Source: Duganella sacchari (GTDB lineage: Bacteria > Pseudomonadota > Gammaproteobacteria > Burkholderiales > Burkholderiaceae_D). From it: DNA of 64,000 bases. A program made the translations under genes and the position numbers. The notes under the pieces are model-generated. The model did not search any database, was not told the DNA's origin, and saw nothing but the letters and a program-made list of their open reading frames with translations. This document shows positions 53,108-61,999 of this stretch, piece after piece. The first letter of the stretch is position 1, and every line of letters begins with the position of its first letter. The stretch is from contig NZ_FRCX01000006.1 of NCBI RefSeq assembly GCF_900143065.1, positions 124,001 to 188,000 on the forward strand. The letters run 5' to 3'.

Positions 53108-54002
53108 AGCTCGCCACCAGCGCATCAATCGCCGCGCGGGTTTTTAGCGGCATCTGCGGCGATTGCAGCCACATGGCGTAATGGTCGTAGACGAGGGGCG
53201 GCTGCCGGACCAGCACCTGTTTCAGTTTGCCAGCCTGCAGTTGTTCGCTGACCAGCCAGCGTGGCAGCCATGCCAAACCGGCTCCAGTGCAGGCGGCATC
53301 GACGATGGCCGACAGGTCGTCAAGGCGCAAACGGTGGTGTGGCATGTATTCAGTGTAGCTGCCGTCTGTCTGCGGAAAACGCCACGGCTGTGCGTGGCCG
53401 TGACGGGCGAACATGATGGCCTGATGCGACGGCAGTGCATCGGGTCTGGCCGGCGTGCCGTGCTTCTTCAGATAAGACGGCGCTGCGCACACCAGCATGT
53501 CATCGCTGCGCAGAAGGCGCGCAACAACGCCGGCCTGGTTGCCCATGCCGCCGCCATCCCGCGCCAGGCTGCGGATCGCCAGATCGACGCCATTGCCTGC
53601 CAGGTCGGCAAAGCCGTCACCAAAGGCCAGGTCCAGTTCCAACCCCGGATATTTTTTAGTTAGCGCCATCAGCACCGGCAATGCACATACGCGGCCAAAC
53701 AGCTGCGGCATGCTGACGCGCAGCCTGCCGGATGGTTGCGCCAGCTGATCGGCGGCCATGCCGTCGGCGGCGTCCACCTCCGCCAGGATGCTGCGGCAGC
53801 GGTCATAGTAGGCTTTGCCGAAATCGGTCAGGCTTTGCCGGCGTGTGGTGCGGTTCAGCAGGCGTACGCCAAGGCGTTGTTCGAGGAACAGGATATGTTT
53901 GCCGACCATTGGGGCGGAAATATCCAGCGCGTCCGCTGCCGCGGCAAACGAGCCCAGGTCCACCGCGCGGACGAATACAGACATGCTGGTCAAACGGTCC
54001 AA
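53091..54002 (-). CDS. LysR-family regulator
   Basis: 303 residues: MDRLTSMSVFVRAVDLGSFAAAADALDISAPMVGKHILFLEQRLGVRLLNRTTRRQSLTDFG is a typical LysR helix-turn-helix. The effector domain includes GVDLAIRSLARDGGGMGNQ and a GAGLAWLPRWL stretch. Divergent from the quinone-oxidoreductase-like gene at 54096, with 93 bp between, which makes that gene the expected target. Confidence 0.92.
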   Translation of the reverse strand: MDRLTSMSVFVRAVDLGSFAAAADALDISAPMVGKHILFLEQRLGVRLLNRTTRRQSLTDFGKAYYDRCRSILAEVDAADGMAADQLAQPSGRLRVSMPQLFGRVCALPVLMALTKKYPGLELDLAFGDGFADLAGNGVDLAIRSLARDGGGMGNQAGVVARLLRSDDMLVCAAPSYLKKHGTPARPDALPSHQAIMFARHGHAQPWRFPQTDGSYTEYMPHHRLRLDDLSAIVDAACTGAGLAWLPRWLVSEQLQAGKLKQVLVRQPPLVYDHYAMWLQSPQMPLKTRAAIDALVASFNDGP

Positions 54003-54095
54003 TTAAAAACTCCTGGTTTTTACTGTCGCGCCGGAATGGCGATTTATCGTGGGAATAGCCGCTGTCATCATTGATTCCATCAAAATTATATAGGA

Positions 54096-55094
54096 ATGAA
54101 TGCCATGACCCGTATCGTACGATTCCATGAATTTGGCGCTGCCGATGTGCTGCGTATCGAGCATGTGGACTTGCCCGCGCCTGCCGCTGGCGAGGTGCAG
54201 ATCAAGGTGAAGGCGTTGGGCCTGAACCGCGCCGAAGTGCTGATGCGCTCCGGGACTTACATTGAAACGCCGTCACTGCCGTCCGGTCTGGGGCTGGAGG
54301 CCGCCGGCGTCATCACGCGGGTTGGCGCTGGGGTGACGGCGCTGCGTGAAGGTGATGCGGTCAGCGTGATGCCGCCGATATCGATGGCGGAGTGGCCGAC
54401 GTATGCGGAAGCCATCAACTACCCGGCATCGCAGGTCGTATGCCATCCATCGTCGCTGAGTTTTGAAATGGCCGCCGCCGCATGGATGCAGTATCTGACT
54501 GCTTATGGTGCGCTGGTCGATATCGCCGGCTTGAAGGCTGGAGAGCTGGTGGTGATTACCGCGGCATCCAGCAGCGTCGGGCTGGCGGCGATCCAGATTG
54601 CCAATCTGCTGGGGGCGGTGCCGGTGGCGGTGACGCGCCGCTGCGGCAAGGCCGATGCGTTGCGGCAGGCCGGCGCGCGGCATGTGATTGCATCGGAACA
54701 GGAGGATCTCGGCGCCAGGCTGCATGCGTTGTCGGAAGGGCGTGGCGTGCGCATGGTGTTCGACCCGGTGGCCGGTCCGCTGTTTGCGCCGTTGACCGCC
54801 GCCATGTCGCGTGGTGGCATTCTGATCGAATACGGCGGCCTGAGTGCGCAGCCTACGCCGTTCCCGTTGGGGAGTGTGCTGGGTAAAAGCCTGACGCTAC
54901 GCGGCTATCTGGTACATGAAGTGTTGCGCGACCCCGGGCGTTTGCAGGCCGCGCAGCGTTTCATCCTCGACGGCCTGGCCAGTGGAGCACTGTCACCGGT
55001 CATCGCCCGAACCTTCGCCTTCGAGCAGATCGCCGATGCCCACTGCTACCTAGAAAGCAATGAGCAGATGGGCAAAGTGGTGGTGCGGTTTTAA
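54096..55094 (+). CDS. MDR-family quinone oxidoreductase / alcohol dehydrogenase
   Basis: 332 residues. MDR fold: GEVQIKVKALGLNRAEVLMRSGTY, GLEAAGVITRVGAGVTALREGDAV, and cofactor motif AASSSVGLAAIQIANLLGA (the AxxGxxG-like quinone reductase variant). The zinc-ligand Cys/His set of true alcohol dehydrogenases is not apparent, so it is a zinc-independent, NADPH-dependent enzyme. Probably reduces quinones or enones. Controlled by the divergent LysR. Confidence 0.88.
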   Translation: MNAMTRIVRFHEFGAADVLRIEHVDLPAPAAGEVQIKVKALGLNRAEVLMRSGTYIETPSLPSGLGLEAAGVITRVGAGVTALREGDAVSVMPPISMAEWPTYAEAINYPASQVVCHPSSLSFEMAAAAWMQYLTAYGALVDIAGLKAGELVVITAASSSVGLAAIQIANLLGAVPVAVTRRCGKADALRQAGARHVIASEQEDLGARLHALSEGRGVRMVFDPVAGPLFAPLTAAMSRGGILIEYGGLSAQPTPFPLGSVLGKSLTLRGYLVHEVLRDPGRLQAAQRFILDGLASGALSPVIARTFAFEQIADAHCYLESNEQMGKVVVRF

Positions 55095-55204
55095 TGGGAA
55101 TTGGCCGGGACGTATATTTATCGCTAGTGAGCAATTAAAATCGCGGTGTGGCGATGGGCGTGTCGATTTCATAGGGAAATCTATTGCAAATCGGTAAGGA
55201 CGCA

Positions 55205-55579
55205 ATGTTGGGTGACGTATACAATACGTTACAAATCATCCTGTACGGACCGCCTGAAGTCCGCTTTTCCATGTTGCGAATAACGTTGCTTATACTGTTG
55301 CTTGCGATTATTCCGATTTACGCATCGAATCAATCCGAAGAAACTTATCGGAAAAAGGTCGAGGTGCATTCGGTAACGTATTACCTCGATCACACACTGG
55401 AAGCGCGTTCACTGGCAATCCAATGCCGGCAAATAGACCAGCATCGGCTGCGCGAATCGGATATCTGGGGTTATCAATATTGGCGTATGTCCGATTTCTG
55501 GACTAACTGCACCAATGCAATCAGCGTGGTAGACGCGCTGGCGATTGCCGAGCGCGCGCCAGCAGCGCCTGCACGTTAA
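55205..55579 (+). CDS. hypothetical exported protein
   Basis: 124 residues from ATG 55205 (AAGGA 4 nt upstream). The hydrophobic run MLRITLLILLLAIIPIYASN (from residue 23) could instead be the true signal peptide if translation starts at 55271. The remainder has two Cys (IQCRQ and TNCTN) and aromatic-rich IWGYQYWRMSDFW. No family recognised. GC content is visibly lower than in neighbours, as is the 110-bp stretch before it, hinting at acquired or fast-evolving DNA. Confidence 0.5.
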   Translation: MLGDVYNTLQIILYGPPEVRFSMLRITLLILLLAIIPIYASNQSEETYRKKVEVHSVTYYLDHTLEARSLAIQCRQIDQHRLRESDIWGYQYWRMSDFWTNCTNAISVVDALAIAERAPAAPAR

Positions 55580-55644
55580 GAAAAGTCGCAGTACCGTCTG
55601 CGGGATTGACCTTGCACTTCTCCAGGCTTGGGCTTATATTAATG

Positions 55645-55654
55645 ACTTATAAGT
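55645..55654 (+). promoter_or_regulatory. palindrome in the TetR gene leader
   Basis: ACTTATAAGT is a perfect palindrome with partial further symmetry in an AT-rich stretch, 24 bp before the TetR start. Autoregulation by the TetR protein is the natural guess. Confidence 0.5.
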
Positions 55655-55678
55655 TAGTTATTATATTAAAACCCACCC

Positions 55679-56323
55679 ATGCAAGCCCCTCAAGATACCA
55701 AGCCACGTTGGGAGCGGCGCAAGGACGCGCGCCCGCAGGAGTTGCTTGCGGCCGCGCTGAATCAGTTCGTTGAACGCGGCTTTGCCGCTACCCGCCTGGA
55801 GGACGTCGCCAAACATGCCGGCGTCTCCAAGGGGACGCTGTATTTGTATTTCGCCAATAAAGAAGAGCTGTTTAAAGAAGTGGTGCGTGCCAACATCGTT
55901 GCCACCATCGGCGAAGCGGAGCAGGATGCCGCCGCTTACGACGGCCCCAGCGGCGATCTGCTGGCCACGCTGCTGATGAAATGGTGGGCAGAAATCTGCG
56001 CCACCCCGCTGGGCGGCATCACCAAGCTGATGCTGGCAGAAGGCAATAATTTCCCTGAACTGGCGCAGTTTTATAACGAGGAAGTGGTGGCGCGCGGCAG
56101 CGGCCTGTTTACGCGCGTGCTCGAGCGCGGCATCGCGCGCGGCGAGTTCCGCCCGGTCGATCCGGTGGTCATGACCCAGGTGCTGATAGCGCCCGTGCTC
56201 ATGCTCATGATGTGGACCCATTCGTATATGCCGACCTGCGATATGCCGCCGATCTCGCCGCAGGCGTTCATGGAGACGTTTATCAGCACCACGCTGCGCG
56301 GTTTGAAGCTGGATGCACCGTGA
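55679..56323 (+). CDS. TetR-family regulator
   Basis: 214 residues. The helix-turn-helix AALNQFVERGFAATRLEDVAKHAGVSKGTLYLYFANKEELFKEVVR is textbook TetR. The C-terminal domain (TPLGGITKLMLAEGNNFPELAQFYNEEVVARG) is AefR/AcrR-like. Placed before pcm and tolC, it could govern an efflux system, though no pump genes other than tolC are in the window. Confidence 0.92.
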   Translation: MQAPQDTKPRWERRKDARPQELLAAALNQFVERGFAATRLEDVAKHAGVSKGTLYLYFANKEELFKEVVRANIVATIGEAEQDAAAYDGPSGDLLATLLMKWWAEICATPLGGITKLMLAEGNNFPELAQFYNEEVVARGSGLFTRVLERGIARGEFRPVDPVVMTQVLIAPVLMLMMWTHSYMPTCDMPPISPQAFMETFISTTLRGLKLDAP

Positions 56324-56480
56324 TGCGTGCCCCAGGCTTTTCCGTCCAGCTTGCCATTTGGGTAGGTTCACCCCCCTTAAACTGCAGACTGTCGCAATTT
56401 CCCGCGATCTGGCCGTCTAATCGTTAATATGTGCCTCGTTGCCAGTTCAACGATAAAATGACGGATTATTTAATCCCGAC

Positions 56481-57146
56481 ATGAGTCATAAGATGAATAT
56501 CGAACAAGCCCGCTTCAACATGATCGAACAGCAAATCCGTCCTTGGGACGTTCTGGACCCGGAGGTTCTGGAATTGCTGCACGTCGTCAAACGCGAGAAT
56601 TTCGTCGCTGCCGAGCACAAGGCTCTGGCGTTTGCCGACATTGAAATCCCGCTGCCTGGCGGCGAATCCATGCTGGCGCCCAAGATCGAGGCCCGCCTGC
56701 TGCAAGACCTGGGGCTGAAAAAGCATGAGTCCGTGCTGGAAATCGGCAGCGGCTCCGGCTACATGGCGGCACTGCTGGCGCACAAGGCGCGCCACGTGAC
56801 GACCGTGGAAGTGTCGCCTGAGCTGAAAGCGCTGGCGCAGAAGAACCTGGCCGCCAACGATGTCAGCAATGTGTCGGTTGAGCTCGGCGATGGCGCCCAG
56901 GGTTGGACCAATGGCGCGCCGTTCGATGTCATCGTGGTCTCCGGTTCGCTGCCGGTGCTGCCGGAAGCACTGTTGCAACAACTGAAAGTGGGCGGCCGTC
57001 TGGCGGTCATCATCGGCCAGGCGCCGGCGATGAAGGCGCAGCTGATCACCCGCACCGGCGAAGCGGGCTACGACACCCGCACCCTGTTCGAGACCAACGT
57101 CAAGGCGCTGGCATCGGCAGTGGCGCCATCGAAGTTCCAGTTCTGA
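56481..57146 (+). CDS. pcm: protein-L-isoaspartate O-methyltransferase
   Basis: 221 residues. IEQARFNMIEQQIRPWDVLD and VKRENFVAAEHKALAFADIEIPLPGGESMLAPK match the bacterial PCMT variant seen next to tolC in betaproteobacteria. SAM motif VLEIGSGSGYMAALLAHKA is followed by VTTVEVSPELKALA and VGGRLAVIIGQAP. It repairs isoaspartyl residues in damaged proteins. Start at 56481 or four codons later at 56493; neither has a strong ribosome site. Followed by the rhodanese gene after 17 bp. Confidence 0.9.
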   Translation: MSHKMNIEQARFNMIEQQIRPWDVLDPEVLELLHVVKRENFVAAEHKALAFADIEIPLPGGESMLAPKIEARLLQDLGLKKHESVLEIGSGSGYMAALLAHKARHVTTVEVSPELKALAQKNLAANDVSNVSVELGDGAQGWTNGAPFDVIVVSGSLPVLPEALLQQLKVGGRLAVIIGQAPAMKAQLITRTGEAGYDTRTLFETNVKALASAVAPSKFQF

Positions 57147-57163
57147 GCCTGACGGAGTAGACC

Positions 57164-57487
57164 ATGCAGCAGATTACTGCACTGGAGCTGGCCGACTGGC
57201 TGGCAGACGACGCACGCCCCAGCCCGATGTTGCTGGACGTGCGTGAAAACTGGGAATTTGAAACCTGCCGCATTGAGGGCTCGGTGCAGATTCCCATGAA
57301 CACCATACCGGCGCGCATCGATGACCTCGATGAAGATGCAGCAATTGTCTGCATCTGCCATCACGGCGCGCGCAGTATGCAGGTGGCAGCCTTCCTGGAG
57401 CGTAACGGCTTCGGCAAGATGGTCAACCTGACCGGCGGTATCCACGCCTGGGCGGTGCAAGTCGATAGCACGATGGCCAAGTACTGA
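57164..57487 (+). CDS. single-domain rhodanese
   Basis: 107 residues. LLDVRENWEFETCRIEGSVQIPM is the N-terminal rhodanese motif, and the active-site Cys is C65 in CICHHGARS, with NLTGGIHAW closing the domain. It transfers sulfur to cyanide or a cellular acceptor; in this order (pcm-rhodanese-tolC) it is a conserved betaproteobacterial neighbour of unknown linkage. Cytoplasmic, no signal peptide. Confidence 0.92.
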   Translation: MQQITALELADWLADDARPSPMLLDVRENWEFETCRIEGSVQIPMNTIPARIDDLDEDAAIVCICHHGARSMQVAAFLERNGFGKMVNLTGGIHAWAVQVDSTMAKY

Positions 57488-57579
57488 TCTGGCCGCGCCT
57501 GTGCTGTCGGCCGGCGCGGCGATCAGGTGGCAGTGTGATGGATTTGTTTAACTTTTTGATGACTCCAACGGAGAATGCA

Positions 57580-58905
57580 ATGCAGAAACCCCTTATCGCC
57601 GTGCTGATCACCAGCGCCTTCTTGACGCTCAACGCACAGGCGGCCGACCTGCTCCAGGTGTACCAGCAAGCACTGGCCAACGACGCCACGTATGCTGGCG
57701 CCCGCTCTTCGCTTGCAGCTGGTCAGGAACGCATTACCCAGGGGCGTTCTGGCTTGTTGCCAGTGATTTCGGCCAGCGGCAGCAACACCCGCAACTCCGG
57801 CGACAGCACGCAAGTGCAGGAGATCACCGGGATTCGCTTCCAGGGCGACACCAAGTACCATACCAACAGCTATACGGTCGCACTGACCCAGCCGCTGATC
57901 AACTGGGGCGCCTGGCAGACCTACCAGCAGAGCAAGCTGTCGCAAGCATCGGCCGAGGCGACCTTCTCGCAAGCCCAGCAGGATCTGATCGTGCGGGTGG
58001 CGCAGGCCTACTTTGACGTGCTGACCGCGCAGGACAACCTGACCGCGACCCAGGCGCAGAAAGTGGCCACCACCGAGCAGCTGGCATCGGCCAAGCGTAA
58101 CTTTGAAGTCGGCACCCAGACCATCACCGATACCCACGAGGCGCAAGCGGCCTACGACCTGGTGGTGGCGCAGGAATTTGCCGCCATCAACGATCTGGAC
58201 AACAAGCGCACCGCACTGCAGGTGATCGTCGGCCAGACGCCAGGCGAACTGGCGCCGCTGCGCACCGGCGTAACGATTGCGCCGCCGTCGCCGGCCTCGG
58301 TGGACCCATGGGTCAGCTCGGCCGAGAGCCAGAACTATGCCGTGGTGGCGGCTGGCCTGAATGTGGAAATCGCCAAGCGTGAAATTTCGCGCAACCGTGC
58401 CAACCATTTGCCGACCGCGAACCTGATTGCCAGCAACTCGCACCAGAACCAGACCGGCGTGACTGGCGGCACGGTCAATAACAATGCGATCGGCGTCAGC
58501 TGGAGCATCCCTATCTTCAACGGCTTTGCCGTGACCAGCAAGGTGCGCGAAACCATCGCGCTGGAAGAGAAAGCCCGCAACGACCTGGAAGCCACCAAAC
58601 GCGCCGCGTCGCAGACCGCGCGCCAGGCCTTCCTGGGCATGACCAGTGGCCTGGCCCAGGTCAAGGCGCTGGAAGCGGCTGAAGTGTCGAGCAAATCGTC
58701 GCTGGATTCGAACAAGCTGGGTTACCAGGTGGGCGTGCGTATCAACATTGACGTGCTGAATGCGCAAAAGCTGCTGTACTCGACCCAGAAAGACCTGTCG
58801 AAAGCCCGTTACGATACCATCATGAACGGCCTGCGCCTGAAGTCGGCCGCCGGTTCGCTGAGGGAAGAGGACCTGGGCCCGGTCAACGCGCTGCTTGCCC
58901 GCTAA
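57580..58905 (+). CDS. tolC: TolC-family outer-membrane efflux channel
   Basis: 441 residues from ATG 57580 (GGAG upstream), signal peptide ending NAQAADL. Two TolC repeats: LLQVYQQALANDATYAGARSSLAAGQERITQGRSGLLPVISASGS, RVAQAYFDVLTAQDNLTATQAQKVATTEQL, and the second copy around QTARQAFLGMTSGLAQVKALEAAEVSSKSSL...GYQVGVRINIDVLNAQKLLY. It forms the trimeric exit duct for type I secretion and RND pumps. An intrinsic terminator follows. The extra N-terminal codons from 57535 are not part of the signal peptide. Confidence 0.94.
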   Translation: MQKPLIAVLITSAFLTLNAQAADLLQVYQQALANDATYAGARSSLAAGQERITQGRSGLLPVISASGSNTRNSGDSTQVQEITGIRFQGDTKYHTNSYTVALTQPLINWGAWQTYQQSKLSQASAEATFSQAQQDLIVRVAQAYFDVLTAQDNLTATQAQKVATTEQLASAKRNFEVGTQTITDTHEAQAAYDLVVAQEFAAINDLDNKRTALQVIVGQTPGELAPLRTGVTIAPPSPASVDPWVSSAESQNYAVVAAGLNVEIAKREISRNRANHLPTANLIASNSHQNQTGVTGGTVNNNAIGVSWSIPIFNGFAVTSKVRETIALEEKARNDLEATKRAASQTARQAFLGMTSGLAQVKALEAAEVSSKSSLDSNKLGYQVGVRINIDVLNAQKLLYSTQKDLSKARYDTIMNGLRLKSAAGSLREEDLGPVNALLAR

Positions 58906-58926
58906 GCGCGGTTCCGCGCCACCCGC

Positions 58927-58953
58927 AACGCCGGCCGACGCCGGCGTTTTTTT
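58927..58953 (+). terminator. intrinsic terminator after tolC
   Basis: AACGCCGGC pairs with GCCGGCGTT over loop cgac and runs into a T tract to 58953. Confidence 0.93.
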
Positions 58954-59065
58954 ATGCGAAGATTATTGGTGAAAACTGCATAGTCATAGCAATTTTCATG
59001 GATTTATTCATTCTGGCTATAAGAGGATACTGCATCCATTCCAACCAGATTGAAGGAGCAGGACC

Positions 59066-59800
59066 ATGAAGCAAGTTGCTATTGTGACCGGCGCATCGCG
59101 TGGCATTGGCGCCGCCATCGCCCAGCGCCTGGCCAGGGATGGCTTGGCGGTGGTGATCAACTATGCGGGCAATGCGGTGGAGGCGGACAAGGTGGTTGGC
59201 GCCATCCTCGCCAGTGGCGGCACGGCCATCGCGGTGCAGGCCGACGTCGCCAGCGCCACCGATGTCCGCAAGCTGTTTGACCAGACCGTCGCTCAGCTGG
59301 GCCGTGTGGATGTGCTGGTCAACAATGCCGGCATCATGCCGTCACAGCTGCCGCACCTGTCGGCCACCGACGACGACACTTTTGACCGCCTGGTCGCTGT
59401 CAACCTCAAAGGCAGCTTCAACACCATGCGCGAGGCGGCGCAGAAGCTGGAAAACGGCGGCCGCATCATCAACTTCTCGTCCAGCCTGGTCGGCACGCTG
59501 CTGCCAGGTTACGCGGCGTACGTGGCCACCAAGGCTGGCGTGGAAGCCATGACCTCCATCCTGTCCAAGGAACTGCGCGGCAAGAACATCACGGTCAATG
59601 CCGTGGCGCCCGGCCCGACTGCGACGGCGCTGTTCCTGGATGGGAAAACGCCCGAACTCATCGAGCGCCTGGCCAAGATGCCGCCGCTGGAACGCCTGGG
59701 GCAGCCGGAAGACATTGCCAATGCGGTGTCCTTCCTGGCGGGCGCGGACGGCGGCTGGATTAATGGCCAGACGCTGCGCGCCAACGGCGGCATGGTGTAA
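59066..59800 (+). CDS. SDR-family oxidoreductase
   Basis: 244 residues, classical short-chain dehydrogenase: VTGASRGIGAAIAQRLARDG (NADP-binding), DVLVNNAGIMPS, catalytic Ser in NFSSSLVG and YAAYVATK (Tyr-x3-Lys), and the FabG-like end FLAGADGGWINGQTLRANGGMV. GGAG stands upstream. No pathway context: flanked by tolC and gloA in other orientations. Substrate unknown. Confidence 0.92.
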   Translation: MKQVAIVTGASRGIGAAIAQRLARDGLAVVINYAGNAVEADKVVGAILASGGTAIAVQADVASATDVRKLFDQTVAQLGRVDVLVNNAGIMPSQLPHLSATDDDTFDRLVAVNLKGSFNTMREAAQKLENGGRIINFSSSLVGTLLPGYAAYVATKAGVEAMTSILSKELRGKNITVNAVAPGPTATALFLDGKTPELIERLAKMPPLERLGQPEDIANAVSFLAGADGGWINGQTLRANGGMV

Positions 59801-59845
59801 GGAGCACGCCCCTGCATTGCCGCCCCGCGCATGCCAACGCTGTTT

Positions 59846-60253
59846 TTACAGGCCGGCGCCCTGGCCGTCGAAGCTGCGTTCGATGAGTTCGATCTTGTAG
59901 CCGTCCGGGTCGGTCACAAACGCGATCACCGTGGAGCCGCCCTTGACTGGCCCCGGTTCACGCGTGACCGTGCCGCCATTGGCTTTCACGGCAGCGGCAG
60001 CGCTGTAGATGTCGGTTGCCGAAATCGCGATATGGCCGTAGGCGTTGCCCATGTCGTAGCTGGTGACGCCGTAGTTGTAGGTCAGCTCCAGTTCGGCGTG
60101 GTCCGGGTTGGCGCCGTAGCCCAGGAAGGCCAGCGTGTACTGGTACTCGGGATTATCGCTGGTGCGCAGCAGTTTCATGCCGAGTACCTTGGTGTAGAAA
60201 TCGATGGAGCGCTGCAGGTCGCCAACCCGCAGCATGGTGTGCAGTATACGCAT
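59846..60253 (-). CDS. gloA: lactoylglutathione lyase (glyoxalase I)
   Basis: 135 residues. The four metal ligands H5, E56, H74 and E122 occupy the same numbers as in E. coli Glo[30 protein letters not shown] and KIELIER are family signatures. It converts the methylglyoxal-glutathione hemithioacetal to S-lactoylglutathione in the cytoplasm. Confidence 0.96.
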   Translation of the reverse strand: MRILHTMLRVGDLQRSIDFYTKVLGMKLLRTSDNPEYQYTLAFLGYGANPDHAELELTYNYGVTSYDMGNAYGHIAISATDIYSAAAAVKANGGTVTREPGPVKGGSTVIAFVTDPDGYKIELIERSFDGQGAGL

Positions 60254-60293
60254 GGTAAATCCTTGTCTATGATGAAGCGAAACAAGAATTTTA

Positions 60294-61601
60294 TCAGCGG
60301 CTGGCGGTTTTCGCCGCCGGCGCCACGCGCCAGATCACGTTGCCCACATCATCCGCCACCAGCAGCGCACCCTGCTTGTCGACCGCCACGCCGACCGGCC
60401 GGCCACGCGCCTTGCCGTCGCTGTCGAGGAAACCGGTCAGGAAATCCTGCGGCGCACCGGACGGCTTGCCGCCGCTGAACGGAATAAACACCACCTTGTA
60501 GCCGCTATGCGGCTTGCGGTTCCAGGAACCGTGCTGGCCGATGAACACGCCGCCCTGGTAGGGCTGCGGGAAGGCCTTGGCGTCATAGAAGGTCAGGCCC
60601 AGCGAGGCCGTGTGACCGCCCAGCGCGTAGTCCGGCACGATGGCCTGGGCCACCAGCTCCGGCTTTTGCGGCGAGACGCGCGTGTCCACATGCTGGCCGT
60701 AGTAGCTGTAGGGCCAGCCGTAGAAGCCGCCTTCCTTCACCGAGGTCATGTAGTCGGGCACGAGATCGTTGCCCAGTTCGTCGCGCTCGTTGACCGTGGT
60801 CCACAGCGTTTTGGTCTGCGGCTCCCAGCCCATGCCATTGGCGTTGCGCAGGCCGGTGGCGTACAGGCGAGACTTGCTGGTGGCGATCTCCAGCTGCCAG
60901 ATGGCGGCGCGGCCGGTCTCCGCATCGATGCCGTTCTCGCCCACATTGCTGTTGGAGCCGACCGTCACGTACAGGTACTTGCCGTCCGGGCTAGCGGTGA
61001 TGTTCTTGGTCCAGTGGTGGTTGATGGTGCCGGCCGGCAGGTCCATGACCTTGGTACCGGGCCCGCTGATGCTGTTGGCGCCTTCCTGGTATGGGAAGCG
61101 CAGCACTGCGTCGGTATCGGCCACATATAAATCCTTGCCGACCAGGACCATGCCGAAGGGCGAGTTGAGTCCCTGGATAAAGACGGACTTGCTTTGCGCC
61201 ACGCCCCTGGCGTCCAGCCCGCGCAGCAGCGTGATGCGGTTGGCGGACTTGCTGACCGCACCGGCTTTCTTTTGCACCTGTTTCATGACCATGCCTTTGA
61301 CGCCCTTGGCGTCGTCCGGCTTGGGCGGCGCATTGGTTTCCGCCACCAGCACATCGCCGTTGGGCAGCGGGTACACCCAGCGCGGATGGTCGAGATCGCG
61401 CGCATACGCCGTCACGCTGAACCCAGCCGGCGCCACCGGCTGCTGCTGGGCCGACCATGGCGCCGCCGGGGCGATGTTCACGGTCGGCACCAGCTTGCGT
61501 TCCGGTTCAGGCAGGGCGGGATTGGGGCCATAGCCCACCGGGTAGCTTTGGGCGAGGGCCCACAGCGGTGTCAGGGTCAGGATGGCAAGGGCAGGGCGCA
61601 T
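60294..61601 (-). CDS. sorbosone-dehydrogenase-like PQQ/beta-propeller protein
   Basis: 435 residues from ATG 61601 (GGAG 7 nt upstream); signal peptide [11 protein letters not shown]. Beta-propeller of the soluble glucose/sorbosone dehydrogenase family: [124 protein letters not shown] periplasmic aldose or sorbosone oxidising enzyme using PQQ; no pqq genes are in the window. Followed by gloA after about 40 bp on the same strand. Confidence 0.87.
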   Translation of the reverse strand: MRPALAILTLTPLWALAQSYPVGYGPNPALPEPERKLVPTVNIAPAAPWSAQQQPVAPAGFSVTAYARDLDHPRWVYPLPNGDVLVAETNAPPKPDDAKGVKGMVMKQVQKKAGAVSKSANRITLLRGLDARGVAQSKSVFIQGLNSPFGMVLVGKDLYVADTDAVLRFPYQEGANSISGPGTKVMDLPAGTINHHWTKNITASPDGKYLYVTVGSNSNVGENGIDAETGRAAIWQLEIATSKSRLYATGLRNANGMGWEPQTKTLWTTVNERDELGNDLVPDYMTSVKEGGFYGWPYSYYGQHVDTRVSPQKPELVAQAIVPDYALGGHTASLGLTFYDAKAFPQPYQGGVFIGQHGSWNRKPHSGYKVVFIPFSGGKPSGAPQDFLTGFLDSDGKARGRPVGVAVDKQGALLVADDVGNVIWRVAPAAKTASR

Positions 61602-61620
61602 GGGCTTACTCCGGTATGGT

Positions 61621-61860
61621 TCAGTCGCGTTTGACGTTGGGTTGTGGCTGGGCCTTGGCATCGGCGCGCGGCTTTTGCACGCCGCGCTGGTTGTGCAGGT
61701 CGGTATCGACCATGCCGCTATCCACATCGGCCGCAGCCTGGCGCATGATGCTGTGCTGTTTATTGCCTTGCCCCTCGGGCGATTCGTCGCGCTCGTGCGG
61801 CATGCGCTTGACGCCGTCGTTTTTCACCTTGGCATCCGTATTGATGTGTTGGTCTTTCAT
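61621..61860 (-). CDS. small hydrophilic protein, unknown
   Basis: 79 residues from ATG 61860 behind AAGGAGG (7 nt spacing). The sequence is strongly charged and likely disordered: MKDQHINTDAKVKNDGVKRM, then HERDESPEGQGNK, VDTDLHNQRGVQKPRADAKAQPQPN. It has no membrane segment. It lies 19 bp before the sorbosone-dehydrogenase-like gene on the same strand. I recall similar small proteins in Oxalobacteraceae but no function. Confidence 0.7.
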   Translation of the reverse strand: MKDQHINTDAKVKNDGVKRMPHERDESPEGQGNKQHSIMRQAAADVDSGMVDTDLHNQRGVQKPRADAKAQPQPNVKRD

Positions 61861-61999
61861 GATGGGCCTCCTTGGATATGGGGCCATGTTAGCGAGTTGG
61901 TTTTGTGTCAGTCGCCACATTGAATTTTGACAATATTGGTGAGAAGTCGTTTATCATCGTTTATCTTTTCGACCACTTTGCACTCCCAGGATTTCTTGC

